Source: an uncultured Collinsella sp.
GTDB taxonomy: Bacteria > Actinomycetota > Coriobacteriia > Coriobacteriales > Coriobacteriaceae
Direction: 5' to 3'
Length of the DNA stretch: 64,000 nucleotides
Assembly (NCBI GenBank): GCA_905208635.1
Contig: CAJLPX010000009.1
Span: 15,248-79,247, forward strand
In this document: positions 45,238 to 54,106 of the stretch, one piece after another
How positions within the stretch are numbered: position 1 is the first letter of the stretch
Layout: the number at the start of each line of letters is the position of its first letter
Notes under the pieces: generated by a model
Seen by the model: the letters and a program-made list of their open reading frames with translations, nothing else
Told to the model about the DNA's origin: nothing
Databases searched by the model: none
Translations under genes and position numbers: made by a program

Positions 45238-46254
45238 CTATTTCACGCATTGAGCGGCGAGATAGTCGCGGAAGAACGGTAATTCAAAAGCGACGATACC
45301 GCGCCCGCGTTCCCCAATAATGCCTGCGTCTATCATGCGGCGTCGGTAGCGGGAGACCTGTTGCGGCGAACGCTTAAGGCGCCCGACAAGGTCGGCGGTG
45401 GTGGACTCTTCCTCGTCATCGAGCATGGCGATGAGGAATCGCTTGTCCTCTGCAGTGAGTTCCCGATAGGTCGCCGCGAGGATCCGGTCGTCCATTTCGT
45501 CGCGTGCGATTTTGATTCCCTGGTCAAAGTCGCGAGACGATATTTCTCTCGAGTTGCTCGTGAGATCCCAGGCGCGGTAACCCACAAGCTGCAAAAGGAA
45601 GGGAAAGCCCGAAATCGAGCGAACGGCCTTATCGATTCCCTCGGCATCCGCCAAACGGTCGTTTTCCTGGATCGTTCGGATCAAGGCCTCGCGTACATCG
45701 TAGTCGGCGATACGCCCCAGATGATATTGCTGGGCGCGACGAAGGAACGAGACCGTCTTGTGGTTCAGCAACGTCGAGACGTTGTTAGGAAGTCCCGCCA
45801 TGAGTAGGGCGACGCGTTTCCCATCGGTCACAAAGTGCTGATACGTGGCTGCGAGCTGGATCATCTCGTCGAGCGTCGGGTCGACCTCATCAACCGTGAC
45901 GAGCAGACCGGTGCCCGTTTCGTTGAGCTGGTCGATGATGTCGCTCATGCGATAACGCCAAGTCGAGGCATCGTGAACGCGATTGACCTCGATACTGCCG
46001 AATGGTGCAATTCCGAGACCGGTGACTTCGAAGTTGTTAGACGGGTCGATGAGATGGCCTGCAGCACGTTTCGCCCCGAACTCGATTTCCTCAAGCATTC
46101 CCGAGAGCGCGGTCGTCTTTACGGCTATCCAGCCGTGGGATTCTGCCCTTGTCGCGAGCGACGACATGAGAGCGGTTTTACCGGTTCCACGCGCACCTGA
46201 GAAGATCGAGGTCAATTCCGGGCGTCTACGCTGGCTCAAGAAGGCACGGTCCAA
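45238..46254 (-). CDS. AAA ATPase with C-terminal winged helix (paralogue 2), 5' end anomalous
   Basis: A 338-residue frame from TTG 46254. It has Walker A GARGTGKT, Walker B LLVTVDEVD, ALLMAGLPNNVSTLL, FLRRAQQYHLG and a winged-helix end (STTADLVGRLKRSPQQVSRYRRRMIDAGII). It is a clear paralogue of 41572-42690. The frame stays open upstream to about 46350 and encodes ENPFTPSFGEVPAHLAGRQ, the family's normal N-terminus, but there is no ATG, GTG or TTG there. A well-placed TTG at 46338-46340 behind AAAGGAG is in another frame. A one-base deletion near 46326-46338, or a sequence error, would explain this; the gene may be inactive. Confidence 0.72.
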   Translation of the reverse strand: MDRAFLSQRRRPELTSIFSGARGTGKTALMSSLATRAESHGWIAVKTTALSGMLEEIEFGAKRAAGHLIDPSNNFEVTGLGIAPFGSIEVNRVHDASTWRYRMSDIIDQLNETGTGLLVTVDEVDPTLDEMIQLAATYQHFVTDGKRVALLMAGLPNNVSTLLNHKTVSFLRRAQQYHLGRIADYDVREALIRTIQENDRLADAEGIDKAVRSISGFPFLLQLVGYRAWDLTSNSREISSRDFDQGIKIARDEMDDRILAATYRELTAEDKRFLIAMLDDEEESTTADLVGRLKRSPQQVSRYRRRMIDAGIIGERGRGIVAFELPFFRDYLAAQCVK

Positions 46255-46360
46255 ATCCCGAATAATCTGTTGTCTGCCGGCGAGATGGGCAGGAACCTCA
46301 CCAAAACTGGGGGTAAACGGGTTCTCGAGATATTCCGCAAGGCTCTCCTTTCACATCGCC

Positions 46361-46396
46361 GTTTAACTCCATTTTATTCTAGTTAATTCTGGTTAA
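46361..46396 (-). promoter_or_regulatory. 10-bp-phased repeats upstream of the second AAA ATPase
   Basis: Read on the minus strand: TTAACCAGAA, TTAACTAGAA, TAAAATGGAG, TTAAAC. The first two are adjacent near-copies and the TTAA(A)C recurs 20 bases later, so the units keep 10-base phasing as upstream of the paralogue, with a different sequence. Confidence 0.45.
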
Positions 46397-46423
46397 AAGC
46401 GACGGCTCGTTATTTGGTGCATC

Positions 46424-46456
46424 AATGTGACAAAGGGACAGTCCCTTTGTCACATG
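46424..46456. repeat. Family A palindrome supplying a stop codon
   Basis: ATGTGACAAAGGGAC, A, GTCCCTTTGTCACAT over perfect 15-bp arms. On the minus strand its ATGTGA provides the last Met codon and the TGA stop of trmL. Confidence 0.88.
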
Positions 46457-47049
46457 CCAGGAAAGCCTGTCTGGCGCAGGGCTTCGTAGAGGACGATGGC
46501 GGCGCTGTTGGAGAGGTTGAGTGCACTAATGCGGTAGTCGGCCGGGTCGATAAAGTTGCCGCAGATATCCTGTTGAAGGATGGCCTCGTGGCTGTCCTCG
46601 GTATGTCCCAGCGATTCCTCGTGGGCTTCCCAGGCCTCGGCATTATCGAGCGAATCACAATCGCGCAGCATGGGGATGCGCTCGCAGCGCTCGGGCGCCG
46701 CGGCAAGCAGTGGCTCGGGAATCCCCGAGCTCTCGCTGCCAAAGACCAAATAGTCACCGCCGCGGTAGGTACTCTGCGCATAGGTGCGGCGTGCCTTTTT
46801 GGTCAGCAGATGCAGGCGCTCGTCAGCGGGGGAGAGACCGTTGCGCGCAAGGAAATCCTCCCAGCCGGCATAGGTCGTCACGTCCAAATTCTGCCAGTAG
46901 CCCAGGCCGGCGCGACGTACCGTCTTGTCATCGAGCGAAAAGCCCAGCGGCTCCACCAGATGCAGACGGGCGCCGGTAACCACGCAGGTACGGCCGATAT
47001 TGCCCGTATTGGCCGGAATCTCGGGCGCATACAGCACGATATTGAACAT
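46450..47049 (-). CDS. trmL: tRNA (cytidine/uridine-2'-O)-methyltransferase TrmL
   Basis: A 199-residue SPOUT enzyme that methylates the 2'-O of nucleotide 34 in tRNA-Leu. Typical motifs: NIVLYAPEIPANTGNIGRTC, LHLVEPLGF, LVFGSESSGIPE and LNLSNSAAIVLYEALRQ. A 35-residue acidic insert (about 135-170, RDCDSLDNAEAWEAHEES...) separates the IPM motif from LNLSNS; usual TrmL proteins lack it. ATG 47049 has AAGGAG upstream. The final Met and stop codon are contributed by a family A repeat. Confidence 0.9.
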   Translation of the reverse strand: MFNIVLYAPEIPANTGNIGRTCVVTGARLHLVEPLGFSLDDKTVRRAGLGYWQNLDVTTYAGWEDFLARNGLSPADERLHLLTKKARRTYAQSTYRGGDYLVFGSESSGIPEPLLAAAPERCERIPMLRDCDSLDNAEAWEAHEESLGHTEDSHEAILQQDICGNFIDPADYRISALNLSNSAAIVLYEALRQTGFPGM

Positions 47050-47070
47050 GAATCTCCTTGGCTCAGAACG

Positions 47071-47105
47071 AAAAACCACCACGAAGGGCACCTTCGTGGT
47101 GGTTT
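47071..47105 (-). terminator. Terminator of the CobW-type GTPase gene
   Basis: AAACCACCACGAAGG (47073-47087) pairs perfectly with CCTTCGTGGTGGTTT (47091-47105). On the minus strand it is followed by TTTTTCG. Confidence 0.85.
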
Positions 47106-47143
47106 GGCGGTTACGTGGGCGGAAAATGCCCGCTTCGATAAAC

Positions 47144-48274
47144 CTAGGCGCGGTGCCAGTCGGTCAGGCAGGCATCGAGGGCGGCGATGAGCGCATCCTT
47201 GTCCATGTGACGGCCGATGATGCACAGGCTCGTCATGCGGTCGCCCGTCTCGTCGTCCCAAATCTGCATGATCTCGGGGTTCTCGTCGATAATCTTCTGC
47301 TTCTCGCCCTCGGGCGCAGAGTCGACAAACAGACCGTTCTCCATCAGACGCATCTGGTGGCCGGCCTGCTCAAACATGTAGCACATGTCCGGATCGCCGG
47401 TCTGCCACAGCGGGCCCTTGACGCGAATGACCTCGTCGGGCCACTCCTGCTCAACAAAATCGGTGAACTTCTGCAGGTCAAACGGCTTGCGGCGGGAGTA
47501 CACAAAGGTCTCGATGTCGTACTCGAGCACCTCGGGGTCGTCGTGCTCCTCGGGATGCTCCATGGCCTCGATCCAGGCGGCGGAGTTGTAGGCGCGCATA
47601 AAGTCGAAGCGGTCGGTGTCGAGCAGCTCCTCCATGGGGACCTCGCCGTTTTGGGCCTCGACAATCACGGCGTCCTTCTGCAGGCTGCGCACGATGGCCT
47701 TGAGCTCGGCAATCTGCTCAGGCGTGACGGTATCGGTCTTGTTGAGGATCAGCGTGGAGCAAAACTCGATCTGCTGAATAAGCAGGCTCTCGATGTCGTC
47801 CTCATCGATATCCTCGGCGAGCAGGTCGCGACCGCCGTTGAACTCGTCGTACATGCGGGCGCAGTCGACCACGGCCACGATGTTGTCGAGCGCGAGCTTG
47901 GGCTCGCCGCCCACCTTGGCCTCGTCGCAGAAGCTCGAGATGGTGTAGGCGATGGGGATGGGCTCGCAAATACCCGAGGCCTCGATGATGATGTAGTCGA
48001 AGTTGCCCGAATCGGCGATGCCCTGCAGCTGGTTGGCCAGGTCGTCCGAAAGCGTGCAGCAGATGCAGCCGTTGGTGAGCGGGATGAGGTCGTCGGTCTC
48101 GGAAAGGCCGCCGTCGGCGATGAGGCTGGCGTCGACGTTGATCTCGCCGATATCGTTGACGATCACGGCGGCGCGGATGCCGCCGTCGTTAGCGAGGATG
48201 TGGTTGAGCAGCGTGGTCTTGCCGGCACCGAGGTATCCGGTAAGCATGATGATCTTCACGGGTTTGTTGGGCAT
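47144..48274 (-). CDS. CobW/COG0523 family GTPase, metal chaperone-like
   Basis: A 376-residue G3E GTPase. Walker A GYLGAGKTTLLNHIL is near residue 14, the metal-binding GCICC motif near 72-76, Mg-binding ...IIIEASGICEP, and NKTD for guanine. The C-terminal CobW_C half is present. Relatives insert zinc or other metals into target enzymes, often under metal shortage. No Zur-type site is obvious in the leader. ATG 48274 has AAAGGAGGG upstream. Confidence 0.9.
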   Translation of the reverse strand: MPNKPVKIIMLTGYLGAGKTTLLNHILANDGGIRAAVIVNDIGEINVDASLIADGGLSETDDLIPLTNGCICCTLSDDLANQLQGIADSGNFDYIIIEASGICEPIPIAYTISSFCDEAKVGGEPKLALDNIVAVVDCARMYDEFNGGRDLLAEDIDEDDIESLLIQQIEFCSTLILNKTDTVTPEQIAELKAIVRSLQKDAVIVEAQNGEVPMEELLDTDRFDFMRAYNSAAWIEAMEHPEEHDDPEVLEYDIETFVYSRRKPFDLQKFTDFVEQEWPDEVIRVKGPLWQTGDPDMCYMFEQAGHQMRLMENGLFVDSAPEGEKQKIIDENPEIMQIWDDETGDRMTSLCIIGRHMDKDALIAALDACLTDWHRA

Positions 48275-48360
48275 GTGCCCTCCTTTGTTAGACATGGCTT
48301 ACAGTTGAATCTTATGCCAAACACCTGCTCTTATACCCACGCGCCGACAAATAACACAGG

Positions 48361-48702
48361 CTACTCCCAGGCTCCCCATACGTCGGGACAATAGCCGACG
48401 GTGGCCTTCTTGCCGTTGCGCACGATGGGCTCGGCAAGAACCTGCTGATTCTCGAGCAGCTTATCGAAGCGCTGGCTGGGGGTGAGGTGCTGGATGAGCG
48501 CGAGCGTTTCCTCGTCCTTTGCTTTGGGGTTGAGCAGCTTATCGATGCCGCCGACCGCCTGCATCACGCTCGTAAGCTCGCCCTTGCTCATCTCCTTTTC
48601 CTTCAAGTCGATAAACTGCACCTTAATGCGGCGCTCCTTAAAGAAGCGCTGTGCTTTCTTGGTGTCGAAGGACTTCTTAGTCCCGAAGATTTGAATATTC
48701 AT
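48361..48702 (-). CDS. ArsC/Spx-like protein lacking active-site cysteines
   Basis: A 113-residue thioredoxin-fold protein of the ArsC/YffB/Spx group (IQIFGTKKSFDTKKAQRFFKERR, NPKAKDEE, RFDKLL, EPIVRNGKKATVGY). The usual CxxC or single N-terminal cysteine is replaced (GTKKSFDT), so it cannot act as a normal arsenate reductase. A regulatory or binding role is possible. It is 12 bases downstream of the flavodoxin-like gene on the same strand. Confidence 0.82.
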   Translation of the reverse strand: MNIQIFGTKKSFDTKKAQRFFKERRIKVQFIDLKEKEMSKGELTSVMQAVGGIDKLLNPKAKDEETLALIQHLTPSQRFDKLLENQQVLAEPIVRNGKKATVGYCPDVWGAWE

Positions 48703-48714
48703 GGCCCCGCCGTT

Positions 48715-49338
48715 CTAACGAATGAAGTTGGTGCGCTCGCGATCGGCTTCGGGGGCTTCGATGCCGGCGGCCTGGCCTGCTTCGATACAATGCAGAAGCC
48801 AGGCCATGTTTTTGCCGATGTTTCGCATGGTGGCAAGGCCTTCGGCGTCCTGGGTGGCCTCGCCCGGCATGGCGCCAAAGACGTTGTTCCAGTATGTGGA
48901 GGCCACCACGGGCATCTGGTTGATGGTGAAGTACTTGTTGAGCACGTCGAAGGTGGTCGACGTGCCGCCGCGGCGGGCAACGGCCACAGCGGCGCCCGGC
49001 TTGTGCGCAAAGGCCTTACTGCCGGCATAAAACGCGCGGTCGAGGGCCGAGAGGATACGTCCGCTGGGGTGCGCATAGTAGACGGGCGAGCCAAAGACAA
49101 AGCCGTCTGCCTGCTCGGCGGCGGCAATCAACTCGTTGACCATGTCGTCGTCAAAAGTGCAACGGCAATTGAGCTTGCCGCACTGGCCGCACCCGATGCA
49201 ATCGCGAATGGGCTTGGCGCCCAGCTGAAACATCTCGGCCTCGATGCCCTCGGCGTTGAGCTGCTCGGCGACCTCGGCGAGTGCGCGGGCCGTGTTGCCG
49301 TTTGCCTTGGGGCTGCCATTGACCAAAAGAACCTTCAT
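48715..49338 (-). CDS. Flavodoxin-like NAD(P)H-dependent FMN oxidoreductase
   Basis: A 207-residue flavoprotein. The FMN phosphate loop is GSPKANGNTA (residues 8-17), with a CIGCGQCGKLNC cysteine cluster near 47-58 that resembles iron-sulfur flavoprotein/Isf-type proteins, and the GSPVYYAHPSGRI ring-binding loop. It probably reduces quinones, chromate or nitroaromatics, or transfers electrons; the cysteines may bind a cluster. Start ATG 49338 with GGGAG upstream; GTG 49341 is possible. Confidence 0.87.
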   Translation of the reverse strand: MKVLLVNGSPKANGNTARALAEVAEQLNAEGIEAEMFQLGAKPIRDCIGCGQCGKLNCRCTFDDDMVNELIAAAEQADGFVFGSPVYYAHPSGRILSALDRAFYAGSKAFAHKPGAAVAVARRGGTSTTFDVLNKYFTINQMPVVASTYWNNVFGAMPGEATQDAEGLATMRNIGKNMAWLLHCIEAGQAAGIEAPEADRERTNFIR

Positions 49339-49412
49339 CACAAACTCCCTCTGCTGTCGGTGACTTCTGCGGAGGATTATCGCACGATGGGGGAGGCGGT
49401 GCGGGCGTGGTG

Positions 49413-50942
49413 CTAATCCAGTTTGGTACCTGGCACCTGCACGGCTTTCCCGAGCAACACTTTGAGCTCGTTCAAAATGGAAACGGGCTGTCGGTCGACG
49501 GTATCCAGATGAAGCGTGGCCACGCGAAGGGGCGGCTGATATTCAAACGAGCCAAAGAGCACGGGAGAGCCCAGGAACCGCTCGATTTCCTTTGCGATCG
49601 CGTCGGTCTCTTCGGGATCGAATTCGTCGAAAAGCGCCACGAACATCGGTCCGGTCGAGCGGAACAGACGACCCTTGCCGCGCGAACAATCCATGAGGCA
49701 GGCGGCGCTCTCCGCCAAAACGCGGTCGCCTGCATCAAAGCCAAAGCGGGCATTGACCTGAGCGATATCGTCGATTTTAATGGCGACCAAGCCCGCCTTG
49801 CGCGCGACGCGACGCATTTCGCCAATGGCGTTGACCAGGGCGTGGATGTCGCCCAGGCCGGTCACGGAATCGGTCGTATCTGCCAAGCTGCGGTTGATAA
49901 TCATGCCCACGTACATGTTGGGCTCGGTATCGGTGCCGTCCAAGCGGTAGCCCGTGCAGTCGCAAAGCACGTATGCTTCGGTGGCATCCATCACGCGATA
50001 CTGCATGTAGTGGAAGTGCCACGTACCGTTTATCACCATGTCGAGCTCGGCGCGTACGTTGTCGCGGTCCTCGGGGTGAACGCGGGCAAGCCACAAGTCG
50101 AGTGAGTTGTAGGGATGCTGGGAGGGCAGGTCAAAATCGCGTACGGCATTAACCGACCATTGTGATTCGCCCGTATCGAGATTGAGGATAAACGGATAGC
50201 GCGTCTCGGAGCTCATAGAGATCGCTTGGAATACGCGGTCGTTGCACGGAAGCTGCTCGGCAATTGGGTGTGGCGGCGCGTCATTGTCTTTCGGTTGCTG
50301 CACACGATGCATAAGCTTATAGCGATACATCTTGCGATCGGCATCCATCGTCATCTGGCGACGCGTGTCGCCGGCAAGTGGATTGACGCGCGAGCAGCCA
50401 AAGCTAAAGCTAGCGATCATGGGCGCCTTGCCACCTGAGCTCGCCTCGATCAGCCCGGCACGTACCTGCTCCAAGCGCTGCTCGAGTTCAGTCTCGTTTG
50501 CAGAGAGCGAGATAAGCACAAACTCGTCTCCACCGATACGGAACAGCATCTCATCGTGCTCCATGGTTTCGGAGAGCGTGCGACAGATGCTCAGAATATA
50601 GCGATTGCCTTCGGCGTGGCCAAACCTATCATTGCAATGCTTGAGATGGTCGATGTCAACATAGGCGCAGGTGAAGGGGTCGCCTTTGCGCCAGAGCTGC
50701 TCGACGTGACGGTCGAGTCCGCCACGGTTGTCCAAGTTGGTGAGCGGATCGATATAGGCGTTGCACTCAAGCAGCTGGCGCTCTTGTTGCAGGATGGCAT
50801 GCGTCTTTTGCAGTTGCTCACCAACGGCGCGTAGCTCAGCAGGCAGCACGGAAACATCGAGTTCGGCGGTCGAGACACCATTCGCAAGTCGCTGAAGATA
50901 GGCAATAATCGATTGCTCGCCCAAGCGATATGACTCGTTCAT
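49413..50942 (-). CDS. GGDEF/PAS diguanylate cyclase
   Basis: A 509-residue cytoplasmic protein. A helical start (about 1-60) leads to an active-looking GGDEF domain (RIGGDEFVLI, GGDEF at 137-141). Next is a PAS-type sensor (WLARVHPEDRDNVRAEL near 290), then a degenerate second GGDEF domain (FRSTGPMFVAL in place of the active loop). It should make c-di-GMP from GTP. The region 1-400 is organised like the first part of the GGDEF-EAL protein at 51070-53787, so the two derive from one ancestor. ATG 50942 has AAGGAGG upstream. Confidence 0.9.
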   Translation of the reverse strand: MNESYRLGEQSIIAYLQRLANGVSTAELDVSVLPAELRAVGEQLQKTHAILQQERQLLECNAYIDPLTNLDNRGGLDRHVEQLWRKGDPFTCAYVDIDHLKHCNDRFGHAEGNRYILSICRTLSETMEHDEMLFRIGGDEFVLISLSANETELEQRLEQVRAGLIEASSGGKAPMIASFSFGCSRVNPLAGDTRRQMTMDADRKMYRYKLMHRVQQPKDNDAPPHPIAEQLPCNDRVFQAISMSSETRYPFILNLDTGESQWSVNAVRDFDLPSQHPYNSLDLWLARVHPEDRDNVRAELDMVINGTWHFHYMQYRVMDATEAYVLCDCTGYRLDGTDTEPNMYVGMIINRSLADTTDSVTGLGDIHALVNAIGEMRRVARKAGLVAIKIDDIAQVNARFGFDAGDRVLAESAACLMDCSRGKGRLFRSTGPMFVALFDEFDPEETDAIAKEIERFLGSPVLFGSFEYQPPLRVATLHLDTVDRQPVSILNELKVLLGKAVQVPGTKLD

Positions 50943-50980
50943 GATGAATAACCTCCTTGGGCAGAACAACGGTTTGTATC

Positions 50981-51011
50981 ATATCCCCAATTCGGTTTGA
51001 ATTGGGGATAT
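50981..51011. terminator. Hairpin between the two c-di-GMP genes
   Basis: Thirteen-base arms 50981-50993 and 50999-51011 (ATATCCCCAATTC/GAATTGGGGATAT) pair perfectly around a five-base loop. It would terminate the GGDEF-EAL transcript on the minus strand. Confidence 0.7.
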
Positions 51012-51069
51012 AAGTTAGCTAATGGAGACAAATGTCCCCTTCGGCGGTGGTGTTTTGCGCGCGAGCGTA

Positions 51070-53787
51070 TCAGTTGTTTTTGCCACCATCGAGCAATGCC
51101 TCAAAATCACTCGCCGGCATGGGGCGGTAGTAGAGGAAGCCCTGAGCGTAGCGGGCGCCCATGTGGCGTAGTATGTTTGCCTGCTCATTTGTCTCGACGC
51201 CTTCGACCACGACGGGCAGATGGAGCGACTGCGCCATCTCGAGCATCGATGACACGATCTGCGCGCTGCGGCCTTGATCGCGGTCGGTGGGCACAAAGGT
51301 GCGGTCGAGCTTGATGACGTCGACGTTGACGTTCTTGAGCATCGCGAGCGTGGACTGGCCGGTGCCAAAATCGTCCATATAGGTCGAGAAGCCGCGGGTG
51401 TGCAGGTCGGCTGTCAGTTTGTCCACGGCCTCGGACTCCCCCGTATAAGCCGTCTCGGTGATCTCGATACGCATGAGCTCGGGCGGTAGGTTGTATTGGG
51501 CGGCGAGCGCCCCCATATGTTCGGCAACGTCGCAGGCAAGGATATCCACGCGCGACACATTAAGCGAGACCGGAACCACGCGAAGTCCTCGATCGATGCG
51601 CCCGCGCAGCCACGAGGCGACACCCTGCCAAATGTACTTGTCGAGCGTCACCACAAAGCCGCTTTCCTCGAGTGCGGGGATAAACGTTGCGGGCGAAATG
51701 AGAGAGCCGTCCTTGTCAATCCAGCGGGTGAGTGCTTCGGCGCCAATGATCTCGCCGGTTTCCATATCAACCTGGGGCTGCAGGTAGTAGGTGATGTGGT
51801 CGTTTGAGAGCGCATACTGGAACTCGGTGAGGGTGCGGTGAAACGCCACCTCGCGCTTGTATTCCTCGGGGCGAAAGACGGCGATGCGATCCTTAAAATT
51901 GTTTTTGGCGCGCCGATTGGTAAACATGGCCTTGGCCTGCGCGTCGATGGTGATTTCCTCGTTGGGGTCGATGGGGCAAACGCCCATGGACGGCCAGAAA
52001 CCCACGCCGTCATCATGCTTGGCCACGGCGGCGCGAACGCGGTTATAGATTTGATGGACGGTGTTGTGCTCAAAGGGGATGAGAATGCAAAAGTCGTCTT
52101 GGCCCCAGTATCCTGCGACGCCCATCTCGGCATTCTCGATGTCTTTGAGGACCGTGCCCACATCGGCGAGCACGCGGTCGCCCTCGGCCTGTCCGTGCCA
52201 TTCGTTGAACAGTCGCATATGACCCATGTCGACGGTGGCGATACACCAAGCGGCGTCGCGCCTTGTCTTAAGAAATGCGTTGGCACGCCGCATAAACTCG
52301 CTGGGTCGATAGAGGCCCGTGAGCGTATCGATGCGTTCGGCGACGGCGCTTTTACGCTCAATCTCGGGTATGGGGAGGCTGTCGTTGGGTGCAAGCCCGC
52401 CGGCGGCGCGAAGACGACGGTCGAGTTCGCCTAAAACAGCGGTCGCTTGATTGATTAAGCGCTCGTAAAAGGCCGGGACGACAAGACAGACGGGGGTAAT
52501 GGTGTCGTTCGCGATTCGAACAGGAGCGAAAACGGCCTCTTTAAGATGATGGGTCAGTTGCTCGAATGCCTCGTGGTCCAGATCGTTGCTGAGCACGACG
52601 AACTGGGCGTTTCGCGAGCGGAAGACACGACTTCTGCCGCGGGTGATCGATAGCATGCGGCCTGCGTATTCGGCGAGCATGTTGTCGACAGCCTCGGCCC
52701 CGTAGAGCTCGTTGAACTTTGCCGTGCCACAAACGCGGACCGCTATAAGCCCCGTCTCGCAACGGTCGCGACGGCAGGCATCGATAGCGTTGATCAGCAT
52801 ACGCTGCGTTCCGAGGCCCGTGGCGGCGTCGACGGTCTCGGCGAGTGAGTGGTTAACAAGTTCGCCGACATAGAGCGAGGGGGTATTTCCGTCGCCGTCG
52901 ATGCGAAACCCGCGAGCGCGGCAGAGGACGTAGCCGCCCGCGGCATTGCGCATGCGGTACTGCATGACGCGGCGGTGTTTGGAGCCGTTGTAGATTTGGT
53001 CGATATCGCTGGTATAGGCCTCAAGGTCATCGGGATGGACACGCGTTTTCCAGTAATCGCGGCAGTTGTCGATATGCTCGGCAGGAAGACCGAGATCGCG
53101 CAAGGCGCCTTGTGACCAAAGGGTGCGATGCTTGTTCAAGTTCTCGATAAAGCAATAACGGCCTTCGTTGAGCATCGAAAAGGCATCGAAAACGCGGTCG
53201 CTTATTTCGAAGTCGTCGGCGTGGACTTGCACGATATTGCGTCGATCAAGGTGCATGGCATGGCGCAGCTTGTAGTCGTACATGCGATGGTCGGCATCGA
53301 GTGTCATGCGATTGGAGGCTTCGCCCAGGGCGGGGTCGGCGTGTGCCACTCCGTAGCTAAACGAATGAGGCATCTCGGAATCGTTGTTTTTGAGCAGGAC
53401 CGTTCGGCAGTGTTCCAGACGTTCGGCGAGGTCGTCCTCGGTCGCAATCGTAGATAGGATGGCAAACTCGTCGCCGCCTATGCGAAACGCCGCCTCGTCC
53501 ACTTTCATATACAGTTTGAGATAAAGGCTTACCTGCAAGATGTAGCGGTTGCCCTCGTCATGCCCAAAGACGTCGTTGCAGTGCTTGAGATTGTCGATAT
53601 CGATGAACGCCATGGTAACGGGGATGCCCTGCTCCCAGAGCTCCTCGAGGGAACGGGCAAAGCCGCCGCGGTTGCCAAGTCCGGTAAGCTGGTCGGTAAA
53701 GGCGGTCCTAATCAGATCATCCTGACGCTCGAGAAGGTCACGGATGGTCTTTTCGAGCGTTTCGGTGTAATTGCTGGCGGTGTCCAT
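51070..53787 (-). CDS. Multi-domain GGDEF-PAS-GGDEF-GGDEF-EAL protein
   Basis: A 905-residue cytoplasmic protein. GGDEF1 has an intact FRIGGDEFAIL (104-108); a PAS-like domain (RVHPDDLEAY) follows; a second GGDEF is degenerate (FRSRNAQFVVL); a third is also degenerate (GYWGQDDFCIL); and a C-terminal EAL domain keeps its catalytic set EALTRW, SLNVSRVD, RIEITETA, DDFGTG, KLDRTF and VVEGVET. It can therefore in principle both make and degrade c-di-GMP, with the inner domains regulating. ATG 53787 is preferred, with a weak upstream site; further upstream in-frame starts give a basic, unlikely N-terminus. Confidence 0.9.
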   Translation of the reverse strand: MDTASNYTETLEKTIRDLLERQDDLIRTAFTDQLTGLGNRGGFARSLEELWEQGIPVTMAFIDIDNLKHCNDVFGHDEGNRYILQVSLYLKLYMKVDEAAFRIGGDEFAILSTIATEDDLAERLEHCRTVLLKNNDSEMPHSFSYGVAHADPALGEASNRMTLDADHRMYDYKLRHAMHLDRRNIVQVHADDFEISDRVFDAFSMLNEGRYCFIENLNKHRTLWSQGALRDLGLPAEHIDNCRDYWKTRVHPDDLEAYTSDIDQIYNGSKHRRVMQYRMRNAAGGYVLCRARGFRIDGDGNTPSLYVGELVNHSLAETVDAATGLGTQRMLINAIDACRRDRCETGLIAVRVCGTAKFNELYGAEAVDNMLAEYAGRMLSITRGRSRVFRSRNAQFVVLSNDLDHEAFEQLTHHLKEAVFAPVRIANDTITPVCLVVPAFYERLINQATAVLGELDRRLRAAGGLAPNDSLPIPEIERKSAVAERIDTLTGLYRPSEFMRRANAFLKTRRDAAWCIATVDMGHMRLFNEWHGQAEGDRVLADVGTVLKDIENAEMGVAGYWGQDDFCILIPFEHNTVHQIYNRVRAAVAKHDDGVGFWPSMGVCPIDPNEEITIDAQAKAMFTNRRAKNNFKDRIAVFRPEEYKREVAFHRTLTEFQYALSNDHITYYLQPQVDMETGEIIGAEALTRWIDKDGSLISPATFIPALEESGFVVTLDKYIWQGVASWLRGRIDRGLRVVPVSLNVSRVDILACDVAEHMGALAAQYNLPPELMRIEITETAYTGESEAVDKLTADLHTRGFSTYMDDFGTGQSTLAMLKNVNVDVIKLDRTFVPTDRDQGRSAQIVSSMLEMAQSLHLPVVVEGVETNEQANILRHMGARYAQGFLYYRPMPASDFEALLDGGKNN

Positions 53788-54106
53788 GTTGTAAGCGGCT
53801 TTCTGAGGTCGGGGCGGATGGCGTCGGGCGAGCTCGTAGTGTACACGCGTCGTTGCTCGGCGCCTTGCGTGTATCCAGGCCCCCGCCTTGCTGCGTTGTT
53901 GAGTTACTTTGCCGGCTAATGTTCGCTGTTGATAACAGCTGAGTAGTATAGACAACAGTGCACAATTATATATGGGCGCACATGCTGTGGGCGGCTATTA
54001 TTCGCCAAACGGCAACGCCTGGGTGCGCATGAAAAATGCGACTGAGTCGATATATGTTGACGGGTATACTTGTCCCGTTTTAAAACGCAGGAACGGAGAT
54101 GGTCAC
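53788..54106. other. Divergent intergenic region
   Basis: About 320 bases between the GGDEF-EAL gene and the patatin gene. It holds a short inverted repeat GCTGTT/AACAGC (53925-53939) and AT-rich -10-like TATACT (near 54064), but no gene, palindrome family member or recognisable RNA. Confidence 0.5.
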
